This document shows, one piece after another, positions 1 to 7,060 of a stretch of 7,912 nucleotides of DNA (its first letter is position 1; each line of letters begins with the position of its first letter). The stretch covers positions 1-7,912 of the forward strand of contig PLSN01000516.1 of the NCBI GenBank assembly GCA_003165135.1. The letters run 5' to 3'. The DNA is from Bacteroidota bacterium (GTDB taxonomy: Bacteria > Bacteroidota > Bacteroidia > Chitinophagales > LD1). Below the pieces are notes generated by a model. The model was not told the DNA's origin. It saw only the letters and a program-made list of their open reading frames with translations, and made no database searches. The translations under genes and the position numbers were made by a program.

Positions 1-807
1 TCCGGCAATAGCAATACACTCTACTGGGTGGCACTGAATAATCTCAAGCAACCATGGCTGAATCTGGCTTTTGACAAGAGTGATTTTACGTGCATAAATG
101 AAAGCGGAGCTGAAGCAGACACTCTCTCTGAGATACTCAAACAGGCGAGAACATTGAATCCTGACTTTCTAGCCTCAGATGAGGATACTGCGGTCGAGAC
201 CTATCTTGAGTTTCCGAATAGCTGGGGACTTGGTTCCAGTTCTACTTTGCTGTACTGTATTTCACAGTGGGCATGTGTAGATGAGTTTAAACTGCTTACT
301 GCTACCATGGGTGGTTCAGGTTATGATCTGGCATGTGCAGGCAGTGACAGCCCGATTCTTTATCATCTGAAAGATGAGAAGCCACATTGGCAGCAGGTTT
401 CCTTTATGCCTCCTTTTCACGACAGTCTTTACTTTGTCCATACCGGTCAGAAGCAACTTTCCACCAAGGGCATCAAACACTATCGCGACAATGCCGTTCG
501 CATCAAGGACTGCATCGGCTGGCTGAACAAGTTAACCGAAAGTATGCTGCTCTGTCAGTCGCTTACTAAAATGGAGCAGATCATCAGAGAACATGAAGAC
601 ATCATAGCAGAAGAACTAAAACTCCCTAAGGCCAAAGACAAGTTACTGCCCGACTACTGGGGTGCGGTCAAGTCACTGGGTGCCTGGGGGGGTGATTTTG
701 TAATGCTGACCAATGACAGATCTGAAGAAGAACTACTTAGCTATCTGCACAGCAAAGAACTCCATGTCGTACACAGATTCGACAAAATTCTTTTCCAAAG
801 TAAATAA
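1..807 (+). CDS. GYDIA-type GHMP kinase, 5' partial
   Basis: This is a small-molecule kinase of the GHMP superfamily (galactokinase, homoserine, mevalonate and phosphomevalonate kinases), probably cytosolic. The frame is open from base 1, so the true start lies upstream. A GTG at 28 is internal in my view, because residues encoded by 1-27 (SGNSNTLYW) continue the typical N-terminal strand region. Some 30-40 N-terminal residues are probably missing; 268 codons are visible. Bases 220-243 encode SWGLGSSS, the glycine/serine-rich ATP-binding loop of the superfamily. Bases 310-330 encode GGSGYDLA, close to the GSGYDIA motif that names a Bacteroidota-specific subfamily. In that group the substrate is often assumed to be a mevalonate-pathway intermediate; this is inference and no pathway gene is visible here to support it. 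It ends in TAA, 17 bases from the convergent lipoprotein gene. Confidence 0.85.
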   Translation, partial: SGNSNTLYWVALNNLKQPWLNLAFDKSDFTCINESGAEADTLSEILKQARTLNPDFLASDEDTAVETYLEFPNSWGLGSSSTLLYCISQWACVDEFKLLTATMGGSGYDLACAGSDSPILYHLKDEKPHWQQVSFMPPFHDSLYFVHTGQKQLSTKGIKHYRDNAVRIKDCIGWLNKLTESMLLCQSLTKMEQIIREHEDIIAEELKLPKAKDKLLPDYWGAVKSLGAWGGDFVMLTNDRSEEELLSYLHSKELHVVHRFDKILFQSK

Positions 808-824
808 ACCATGGATATGATGGC

Positions 825-1775
825 TTACCAATACTGCACTAAAGCCTGTCCGCTATAATTGCCGGGCAGAAGTGTCCAGTTTAATTTGAGGCCCCAAGCG
901 CAACCGGATGTGACCTGTGTACCCGCGTTATTGACTCCCAGCAGGGCTGTCACTGTGAAACTATCTGTAACGCTGGAATAATTTCCTGACGTGGGGCACC
1001 ACCATCCGCAGGTAGTGTTTGATACCCATGGTTGGATCATTTGAGTAGTGAAATTAGTATTGAAGCGTGTCTTGCCCCATGAATCAATCGTTTTGCCACC
1101 TATAGTAGTATCTCCATTGACAGTACCAGAAAACTGAGTGTAATTAGTAGCAGCCCATGTGGTCAGCCTTGCTGAATTCCAACTTGAAGCTTGTCCATTA
1201 TCAAAAGTAACTATCATATTATAACTCCTCTCTCTCGTTTGAATAGTGGCTGACCCGGATAAATAGTATGACAGATAATCTATACCGCTCACATCTGTGA
1301 GGTATTTTATACCGTTGAATGTAAGTGAGTGATTATAGAGAGTAGGATATACGACCTTATAATTTATAAAAGTCACCTCAAGGACTGAGCCAGCATCCGA
1401 CCAGTGAGTGCCTGAGATAAGTTGCACTTTGATTTGGCCTGTCCTGACTTCTGTAGGAGAGCAGCTAGTGCTTCCATTGTAATTGATAGTTATATATGGC
1501 TGAGCTGCGGTTTCCCCGGTCGTATCGATAGTCGCACCACAAATAGTAGGCGAAGACTGTACAGAAAAATTCTTTCCGAAGACAGAATTATTGACCAAAG
1601 CTGAATTAATATCGGTGTTAACATTATTTGATTCCGTCGTAGTGTTGGAAACATCCTGATTATGCTGGGACACATTAGAATTTGCCGAGGTGTTATTAGA
1701 TGCTGGTTTAGTACAGCTACCCAAAAAAAAGATTAAGCCAGCTATAACAAATACTATTTTCCAATTATGTTTCAT
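825..1775 (-). CDS. Bacteroidota-type surface or periplasmic lipoprotein of unknown function
   Basis: A 316-residue exported lipoprotein of unknown function. Residues 1-20 form a signal peptide (MKHNW, then a hydrophobic stretch) ending in the lipobox LGSC, with Cys21 the predicted lipidated residue. Residues 22-65 are a low-complexity Asn/Ser/Thr linker, a common tether. The rest looks beta-rich. PYITINYNGSTSC (93-105), RTGQIKVQ (111-118) and GSVLEVTFINYKV (129-141) resemble the repeated pattern of a Bacteroidota lipoprotein group with a Gly/Cys-rich 'tITidyG.gC...G..R.GkI' core. Near the C-terminus Cys256 and Cys260 flank two Trp (CGWWC), and Cys292 lies in SGCAWGL. The ending is not the 'GtCDn.a' seen in relatives I remember, so it is at best a divergent member. 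ATG start chosen because it gives an intact signal peptide and sits about 20 bases below a strong promoter match. Probably monocistronic. Confidence 0.85.
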   Translation of the reverse strand: MKHNWKIVFVIAGLIFFLGSCTKPASNNTSANSNVSQHNQDVSNTTTESNNVNTDINSALVNNSVFGKNFSVQSSPTICGATIDTTGETAAQPYITINYNGSTSCSPTEVRTGQIKVQLISGTHWSDAGSVLEVTFINYKVVYPTLYNHSLTFNGIKYLTDVSGIDYLSYYLSGSATIQTRERSYNMIVTFDNGQASSWNSARLTTWAATNYTQFSGTVNGDTTIGGKTIDSWGKTRFNTNFTTQMIQPWVSNTTCGWWCPTSGNYSSVTDSFTVTALLGVNNAGTQVTSGCAWGLKLNWTLLPGNYSGQALVQYW

Positions 1776-1794
1776 GTCAATAAATTTATGCTTG

Positions 1795-1824
1795 CAAATT
1801 TACCAAGACAATCCGAATAACAAA
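1795..1824 (-). promoter_or_regulatory. Bacteroidota-type promoter of the lipoprotein gene
   Basis: On the minus strand TTTG (bases 1824-1821) is followed after 18 bases by TAAATTTG (1802-1795). This is a full match to the Bacteroidota housekeeping sigma consensus TTTG-N17-23-TAnnTTTG. Transcription would begin near 1788, leaving an A/T-rich leader of about a dozen bases before the ATG at 1775. It lies wholly between the purL stop and the lipoprotein start, implying that the lipoprotein gene can be transcribed independently of purL. Confidence 0.7.
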
Positions 1825-1833
1825 ATATAAGAT

Positions 1834-4074
1834 CTAGACTTCTGCAGTAGTTGTTAATATTGCCTCCAGTGCATTGTCATACAATGTACGCCAGTGGTTC
1901 ACCGAGCCCCACTTCTCACCATCTATCAATATTTGCAGGCCTTTTACCTCACCCAGCATTGAGAATTCAGCATCCGCTTTCATCATCGTTTTGATAAAGT
2001 TATCCTCACGGGCAGCAGGTACGGTCACTACTATACGGGATTGTGATTCACCAAAAAGGAATGCGTCTTTGCGCACATTAGGGTCAGATTCTATGTTAAA
2101 GCCTTTGCCGCCGGACATGGCAGACTCGATCAATGTCACAAAAAGGCCACCATCAGATACATCGTGAGCGGAATTAATGAGGTTAGCACGGATCAAAGTC
2201 TTGACAGCAGTCTGCACAGCCAGTTCTTCTTTCATTTCAAAATGTGGCGCAGGAGAAGACTGAATATCGTATTTCAGTTGGAGGTATTGGCTGGATGAAA
2301 TATCATCCCGGCTCTCTCCTATCAGATATATTTTATCGCCTTCATTTTTGAAGTTGAGTGACATGGCGTCGTATTTATTATTCAGTAACCCGATCATACC
2401 TATTGTCGGTGTAGGGAATACAGCACCACCATCTGTAGATTGGTTATAGAAACTCACATTGCCACCGGTCACAGGCGTACCCAGCGCTTCACAGGCCTTG
2501 CCCATGCCTTTTATAGCATTGACAAATTGCCAGTATACCTCAGGATTATATGGATTGCCGAAATTGAGGCAATTAGTTACGGCAGAGGGTTCCCCACCTG
2601 AGCAAACAATATTACGGGCTGCCTCTGCCACAGCTATCTGTGCTCCAACGAAAGGGTCAGCATAAACATAACGAGCATTACAGTCCACAGTCACAGCGAG
2701 GGCCTTATTAGAGCCTTCGATACGAACTATAGCCGCATCGCTTGGACTGTTAGTGCTCATATTGGGGATGCCCACCATGGAGTCATATTGTTCATACACC
2801 CATTTCTTTGAGCATATATTGAGAGACTCGATCAGTTCTTCAGCGACTTCTTTGAGGTCTTCAGCAGGTTCCATAAATTTCATGTCAAAGCTCTTTGAAC
2901 CTGCATAGTATGACGGCTCACGAACCTCCCGGTCATATACCGGTGCGCCACCGCCCAGTACGAGAGATTCTGCCGGTATCTTAGCTACCAGTTCCGAGCC
3001 CATATAGTATTCGAGGTCTGTAGAGTCGGTCACCTCTCCTATCTGAGTACAGTGCAGGTCCCATTTATCAAATACATGCTGTACTTCTTTCTCCATACCC
3101 TTTTTCACGATGATCAGCATACGCTCCTGTGACTCGCTGAGGAGTATCTCCCAAGCTTTCATATTCGGCTGACGGGTAGGCACTTTATCCAAATATACTT
3201 TCATGCCCGATTTCCCTTTAGCACTCATTTCAGATGTCGAGCAGGTGATACCCGCAGCACCCATATCCTGCATACCGACTACAGCGCCGGTCTTGATGAC
3301 TTCCAGTGATGCTTCAAGAAGCAATTTCTCCTGAAAAGGATCACCTACCTGCACTGCTGGCAGATCATTGACAGAATCCTTTGTAATATCTTTTGATGCA
3401 AAAGCCGCACCATGTATACCATCTTTGCCTGTAGACGAACCGACTATATAAACAGGGTTTCCTGCACCATGTGAGGTCGCAGAAACCGTCTCATTGACTT
3501 TGACTATGCCTACGCTCATTGCGTTGACGAGCGGATTGGTCTGATATACCGGATCGAAATATACCTCACCTGCTACTGTCGGCACGCCAAAGGCATTGCC
3601 ATAATCGCCGATCCCCTTCACCACACCACGCAGTAAGTATTTAGTTCTGTCATTGGCCAGATCACCAAATCTCAATGAATTTAAAGCAGCGATAGGACGC
3701 GCACCCATTGTGAAAATATCACGATGTATACCACCTACACCAGTCGCAGCACCCTGATATGGCTCTAATGCTGATGGGTGGTTATGAGATTCAATTTTGA
3801 AGGCACAGGCGAGGCCATCGCCCAGATCGACCAGGCCTGCATTCTCTTCGCCAGCCTCTACGAGCAGGTGCTTGCCTTTGCGTGGGAGGGTTTTAAGCCA
3901 TTTGATGGAGTTCTTGTAGGAGCAGTGCTCGCTCCACATGACCGAGTAGATAGATAGCTCTGTGAAGTTTGGTACACGGCCCAGTACCTTTTTTATCTTT
4001 TCAAATTCTTCGGGGAGTAAGCCTAATTGTTTGGCGGTATCAATGGTAGTAGCTGCTAAAGATGCGTCTGACAT
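1834..4074 (-). CDS. purL: Phosphoribosylformylglycinamidine synthase subunit PurL
   Basis: Catalyses the ATP-dependent conversion of FGAR to FGAM in de novo purine synthesis, using ammonia delivered by the glutaminase PurQ with the help of PurS. At 746 residues it is the small, multi-subunit form of PurL, not the roughly 1,300-residue fused enzyme, so separate purQ and purS are expected elsewhere; neither is in this window. Seen motifs: WSEHCSYK (47-54, with the conserved active-site His50), ESHNHP (95-100), GAATGVGGIHRD (108-119) leading to FTMGARPIA (121-129), GNAFGVPTVAGE (159-170), GDPFQEK (244-250), MQDMGAAGITCSTSE (268-282), SESQERML (313-320), and in the second half VTGGNVSFYN and HDVSDGG. 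These cover both AIRS-like halves, so the gene looks intact. The ATG at 4074 directly touches one arm of the heptamer inverted repeat and has no recognisable Shine-Dalgarno sequence. It is followed 58 bases later by the lipoprotein gene in the same direction. Confidence 0.97.
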   Translation of the reverse strand: MSDASLAATTIDTAKQLGLLPEEFEKIKKVLGRVPNFTELSIYSVMWSEHCSYKNSIKWLKTLPRKGKHLLVEAGEENAGLVDLGDGLACAFKIESHNHPSALEPYQGAATGVGGIHRDIFTMGARPIAALNSLRFGDLANDRTKYLLRGVVKGIGDYGNAFGVPTVAGEVYFDPVYQTNPLVNAMSVGIVKVNETVSATSHGAGNPVYIVGSSTGKDGIHGAAFASKDITKDSVNDLPAVQVGDPFQEKLLLEASLEVIKTGAVVGMQDMGAAGITCSTSEMSAKGKSGMKVYLDKVPTRQPNMKAWEILLSESQERMLIIVKKGMEKEVQHVFDKWDLHCTQIGEVTDSTDLEYYMGSELVAKIPAESLVLGGGAPVYDREVREPSYYAGSKSFDMKFMEPAEDLKEVAEELIESLNICSKKWVYEQYDSMVGIPNMSTNSPSDAAIVRIEGSNKALAVTVDCNARYVYADPFVGAQIAVAEAARNIVCSGGEPSAVTNCLNFGNPYNPEVYWQFVNAIKGMGKACEALGTPVTGGNVSFYNQSTDGGAVFPTPTIGMIGLLNNKYDAMSLNFKNEGDKIYLIGESRDDISSSQYLQLKYDIQSSPAPHFEMKEELAVQTAVKTLIRANLINSAHDVSDGGLFVTLIESAMSGGKGFNIESDPNVRKDAFLFGESQSRIVVTVPAAREDNFIKTMMKADAEFSMLGEVKGLQILIDGEKWGSVNHWRTLYDNALEAILTTTAEV

Positions 4075-4107
4075 TTGAGTAGTGAGTATTTAGTATTGAG
4101 TAGTGAG
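4075..4107. repeat. Heptamer array, purL-proximal arm of inverted repeat
   Basis: Read on the plus strand, bases 4079-4106 are four consecutive 7-base units: GTAGTGA (4079-4085), GTATTTA (4086-4092), GTATTGA (4093-4099) and GTAGTGA (4100-4106), preceded by TTGA (4075-4078), which looks like the remnant of a fifth. The array begins at the base next to the purL ATG, so it forms the whole ribosome-binding region of that gene. The same units recur in inverted orientation at 4167-4194. Confidence 0.85.
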
Positions 4108-4166
4108 ATAATGCAGCAATTTATTGGCAGAAAATCTAAATAATATGGCGATACACATGTATGGTC

Positions 4167-4194
4167 CCACTACTCAATACTCACTACTCAATAC
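4167..4194. repeat. Heptamer array, flippase-proximal arm of inverted repeat
   Basis: On the plus strand the units are CCACTAC (4167-4173), TCAATAC (4174-4180), TCACTAC (4181-4187) and TCAATAC (4188-4194). Read on the minus strand these alternate GTATTGA and GTAGTGA, with the last ending in G. The arm is complementary to 4075-4107: 4176-4191 matches 4075-4090 perfectly over 16 bases, and 4180-4194 matches 4093-4107 perfectly over 15. It begins 14 bases after the flippase stop codon. There is no T-tract directly after it, so it is not a classical intrinsic terminator. Confidence 0.85.
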
Positions 4195-4208
4195 TTGCTT
4201 CGGCAAAT

Positions 4209-5486
4209 TTAACTATCCTTTCGTCTTCTCTGGTAAGACTTTAAAACATTGTTGATAAAATCAACGTCTGCCTTGGAAATAAGGAATTTAGATAGCGGAA
4301 TTTTGTAATCCCGGATAAAAAAGGCCAACATAATGAGAGTACAAGCGATATATGAGACAGATGCCGCGGCACTGGCGCCGGAATAGAAGTATTTGGGTAT
4401 CCACACATAACAAAGTGCCACGGAGAATACCAGGCCGACAAACTGGGCAAAGATCAGCCTGCCATAACTGGCGCGGCTCAGGTATATGCTCTGAATGACC
4501 AATGCGATACTATACATCATCACCCCCGGGAAAAGCCATTTGACCAGGTATTTAACACCGGCAAATGAGGAGCCGAATACTAAACCGTAAATGGATGACG
4601 GGCAAAGTGCGATCATAGCAAGGATAACTACACTCGTAAGAAATACGATCTTAATGTATAGCATTGTCTGTCGCACAGCCATTACCCGATTGTCACTATT
4701 TGAAAAATCGCTGTAATGTATCACAAATACACTCCGGCCAAATATCCAAACCACTTCCAGTATTGACACTCCGATAGAAAAAAGCCCTAAGTCACCCGCC
4801 CCCTGCAGGTGATAAAGCAGAAAGAAATAAAGCCGAAAATTAAGCAACTGAAGCAGCTCAAATATCTGGTATCCGGCGCCGTATTTGAGTGCACTGTCTA
4901 TGTCATCAAATACCCCTATCGAAGAACTGATCCTGATATATCTCGCTGTAAAGTAGAAACTGACAAGCACCGAAATGAAATAGGCCACGTAAAGCGGATA
5001 CAAATAGCCATAAATGCTGTCGATCTGATAAATAAATATACTCCCAAGCAATCCTGTCATGGTGATCAGTACCGGCAAAAGGTTTAGCATGTTATATCGA
5101 CGTATCTCCTGCTTGGCCAGCAATACTGCCGCATTAATATTGACAATAGAACTAAGCGTGGATATGATACAGATATTGACAGAACGCCTCCAGGTAAAAA
5201 CATCAAACTGCCTGAACAGAATGTAGGATATCCCCGCGACCAGCACGGTCCATATATATGCAGGAATGATCAGGTTCTCTATTCGAAACCTAGGCACAAG
5301 GTATACGAGTGCCTGCCCACCGACAAAACTGCAAAAGAACACCAGAAAGGTGATCGTCGTAATGAAAATGGTCGCATCACCCTTCACCTTCGGGCCCATA
5401 AAGCGCGCCAACAGCAGTGCTATCAGAAAATTGGAAATAGTCGATAGCAGCCTGAAGAATGTCGTATTTGTGATACCCCGTTGCAA
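4209..5486 (-). CDS. Wzx-like polysaccharide flippase (MOP superfamily membrane protein)
   Basis: A 425-residue integral inner-membrane protein that probably flips lipid-linked oligosaccharide, or a similar polyprenyl-linked precursor, to the periplasmic face. The hydrophobic pattern suggests about twelve membrane helices (near residues 10-30, 40-64, 73-92, 104-123, 135-153, 160-180, 212-226, 232-256, 275-295, 314-335, 345-364 and 374-391). Family-like features are ARFMGPKVKGDATIF (27-41, the ARxxGpxxfG loop after helix 1), NFRLYFFLLYHLQGAGDLGLFSIG at 216-239 (the usual 'R.d.f.l....g...lG.Y' region) and YSGASAAASVSY (368-379). The C-terminus is basic (SYQRRRKDS). The start is a TTG at 5486: an in-frame TAA lies two codons upstream and the first ATG is codon 30, which would remove helix 1. 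It is divergent, 77 bases apart, from another membrane-protein gene, but no glycosyltransferase is nearby, so the substrate is unknown. A MurJ-like role is less likely given the sequence. Confidence 0.85.
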   Translation of the reverse strand: MQRGITNTTFFRLLSTISNFLIALLLARFMGPKVKGDATIFITTITFLVFFCSFVGGQALVYLVPRFRIENLIIPAYIWTVLVAGISYILFRQFDVFTWRRSVNICIISTLSSIVNINAAVLLAKQEIRRYNMLNLLPVLITMTGLLGSIFIYQIDSIYGYLYPLYVAYFISVLVSFYFTARYIRISSSIGVFDDIDSALKYGAGYQIFELLQLLNFRLYFFLLYHLQGAGDLGLFSIGVSILEVVWIFGRSVFVIHYSDFSNSDNRVMAVRQTMLYIKIVFLTSVVILAMIALCPSSIYGLVFGSSFAGVKYLVKWLFPGVMMYSIALVIQSIYLSRASYGRLIFAQFVGLVFSVALCYVWIPKYFYSGASAAASVSYIACTLIMLAFFIRDYKIPLSKFLISKADVDFINNVLKSYQRRRKDS

Positions 5487-5510
5487 GAATTACAATTAAA
5501 TTTACCTTAG
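5480..5510 (+). promoter_or_regulatory. Possible Bacteroidota-type promoter of the 5564 membrane-protein gene
   Basis: GTTG at 5480-5483 is followed after 19 bases by TACCTTAG (5503-5510), one base off the TAnnTTTG consensus. A start of transcription near 5516 would give a leader of roughly 48 bases before the TTG at 5564. The -33 element lies inside the first codons of the divergent flippase gene, so the two genes would compete for this short stretch. No equally good match was found for the flippase on the other strand. Confidence 0.4.
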
Positions 5511-5563
5511 TGCTCGTATTACGTTGAATTCGCAATTTAAAAAGTTTAACCAAACATCGCACC

Positions 5564-6910
5564 TTGATAGCACTTATCCTTTTCATATTTTATCTCACAT
5601 TGATGCTATGGTCATTTAGCAGTCTGCCTTTATTCCGCAATAGCGGACTGAGCAGCAGGGGATTGTCAGTGCTTTTTGGAGTCAAACTGGTTTTCAGTAT
5701 CAGCATTGTACTGGTCTATACATATTATTATACCGATCGTAGCTATGCAGATATCTACAAATATTTTGACGACGGCAATACCATCTATTCTTCTATTGGC
5801 GCACATCCGAAGGCCTCGATGAAGATCATTACAGGCATTGGTTTCGATCGTTCCGACCCTGAGATAAAAGAAGTCCTTGCAAACACTCATCATTATGACA
5901 AAAAGGATGACAGTTTCCTTGAGTCAAACCATCGCCAGATCATTCGTATCAATACTGTTTTTCGCTTTTTTTCTTATGGTAGTATCTATATACACAGCCT
6001 TTTCTTCTGTTTTTTATCGTTTATCGGTTTGGTGGCACTATATAGGACCTTGATCTTATTTTTCGAAAAGGGTACCGGGCAGATCCTGATCATTCCCGTA
6101 TTTCTTATTCCATCAGTACTGTTCTGGTCCTCAGGACTGCTGAAAGAAACACTTGTTATCTTCTTCCTTGGGATGCTATTTTTTACCTCGGTGAAGCTAT
6201 TTGCCATGAAAAATATTTTCGTCAATCTGATTTTATCCCTACTATGCCTTCGTTTCCTGTACATGGCAAAACCCTTTATAGCTCTAAGCTTTCTTATTTC
6301 ATTTTATATCATGGGCACTTTTTATTTCAAAGGCTATCTGAGAGTGGTCTCAGTCCTTGTCGCTACTTTGGCGGTCACATGGTTTCTATATGCACACAAT
6401 ACTTTCATCTGCGAGATCATGTCATCACTTATCAATAAGCGAAATGAGTTTGTCGCACTGGGGCTCAAAATGAAAGCCGGCAGCCTGGTCGATGAGCAGG
6501 TATATGTCGGTGGCTGCCTTGCGCCGTTAAAGTTAGTTCCAATGGGCATCTACAATATGTTCATGCAGCCTTTCCTATGGAGTCATGGACTGTTTGAGAA
6601 ACTATTTGCCGTCGAAAACCTGATAGTGCTGGTGCTGACATTGTTGACCTTATCTGTATTTCAGAAACCTAAAGGCACAAAACTCCAACTGGCGGTTTTT
6701 AGCTTTGTATTCTTCGTCCTCAATTATACACTCATTGGTATCACTGTCCCTATCATCGGGGCATTGGTGAGGTATAAGATATTTGGCCTGCTATTTTATC
6801 TGATCATGCTGGCTTGCCTTGTTGATTTAAATAAAATCATATCTATAGCCAATAAGTCGCCTAAAACCACTTTTTTGCTCCAAAAGGCCCAAAAACTACT
6901 TTTCAAATAA
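5564..6910 (+). CDS. Multi-pass membrane protein, possible polysaccharide polymerase-like
   Basis: A 448-residue integral membrane protein with about ten to twelve helices. I cannot name a characterised homologue. A large hydrophilic loop (about residues 57-137) contains YADIYKYFDDG (61-71) and NHRQIIRINTVFRFFS (122-137). This is followed by FLSFIGLVALYR (150-161) and PSVLFWSSGLLKE (183-195), a motif I associate with Bacteroidota membrane proteins of polysaccharide loci. Near the C-terminus come VPMGIYNMFMQPFLW (325-339) and IIGALVRYKIFGLLF (397-411), again like O-antigen polymerase-type proteins. The divergent flippase gene fits a role in surface polysaccharide assembly; this is inference. 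The start is TTG at 5564 because an in-frame stop lies at 5525-5527 and the first ATG (5603, codon 14) would delete most of the first membrane segment. A start at 5603 remains possible. The gene ends in TAA 150 bases before glutamine synthetase. Confidence 0.75.
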   Translation: MIALILFIFYLTLMLWSFSSLPLFRNSGLSSRGLSVLFGVKLVFSISIVLVYTYYYTDRSYADIYKYFDDGNTIYSSIGAHPKASMKIITGIGFDRSDPEIKEVLANTHHYDKKDDSFLESNHRQIIRINTVFRFFSYGSIYIHSLFFCFLSFIGLVALYRTLILFFEKGTGQILIIPVFLIPSVLFWSSGLLKETLVIFFLGMLFFTSVKLFAMKNIFVNLILSLLCLRFLYMAKPFIALSFLISFYIMGTFYFKGYLRVVSVLVATLAVTWFLYAHNTFICEIMSSLINKRNEFVALGLKMKAGSLVDEQVYVGGCLAPLKLVPMGIYNMFMQPFLWSHGLFEKLFAVENLIVLVLTLLTLSVFQKPKGTKLQLAVFSFVFFVLNYTLIGITVPIIGALVRYKIFGLLFYLIMLACLVDLNKIISIANKSPKTTFLLQKAQKLLFK

Positions 6911-6953
6911 ATTAACGCTTATTTTAAGTGGGATTATAGACAAAAAGTGGATA

Positions 6954-6967
6954 AATCAGCCCTGATT
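6954..6967. repeat. Small inverted repeat upstream of glutamine synthetase
   Basis: AATCAG (6954-6959), two bases CC, then CTGATT (6962-6967) form a 14-base inverted repeat. The two-base centre is too tight for a good RNA hairpin, so a terminator is unlikely. It sits about 26-39 bases upstream of the -7 element, a place where a regulator could bind, but a match this short may be chance. Confidence 0.3.
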
Positions 6968-6992
6968 CATTTCATTTCCCGATTTCTATGTT

Positions 6993-7000
6993 TACCTTTG
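6993..7000 (+). promoter_or_regulatory. Bacteroidota -7 element of glutamine synthetase promoter
   Basis: TACCTTTG matches TAnnTTTG in full and is followed by GCGGC, a context common around Bacteroidota start sites. No convincing TTG lies 17-23 bases upstream, so the -33 element is poor, which may mean an activator or another sigma factor helps. The predicted transcript would start near 7007, giving an A/T-rich leader of about 54 bases before the ATG at 7061. Confidence 0.55.
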
Positions 7001-7060
7001 CGGCGTCCAATCAAAATTTATCAATAACAATATTATTTCTAACCAAAAAACTACCTTTTT

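Noticed and set aside
808..824. Bidirectional terminator between the convergent kinase and lipoprotein genes
   Set aside because: The 17 bases contain no stem-loop or T-tract.
4131..4138. TAGATTTT on the minus strand as a possible -7 element for purL
   Set aside because: One mismatch to TAnnTTTG and no TTG at 17-23 bases upstream; too weak to list as a promoter.
4151..4162. Near-palindrome ATACA-CA-TGTAT in the loop of the heptamer inverted repeat
   Set aside because: Five-base arms with a two-base centre in A/T-rich DNA are expected by chance and no partner motif supports an operator.
4809..5087. 92-codon plus-strand open frame inside the flippase gene
   Set aside because: Antisense to a convincing membrane-protein gene, lysine-rich low-information composition, and no promoter or family resemblance.
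5377..5586. Minus-strand 69-codon frame starting with ATG upstream of the flippase, possible displaced N-terminus by frameshift
   Set aside because: Its residues do not look like a flippase N-terminus, and the TTG-started frame already contains a complete helix 1 and the ARFMGP loop.
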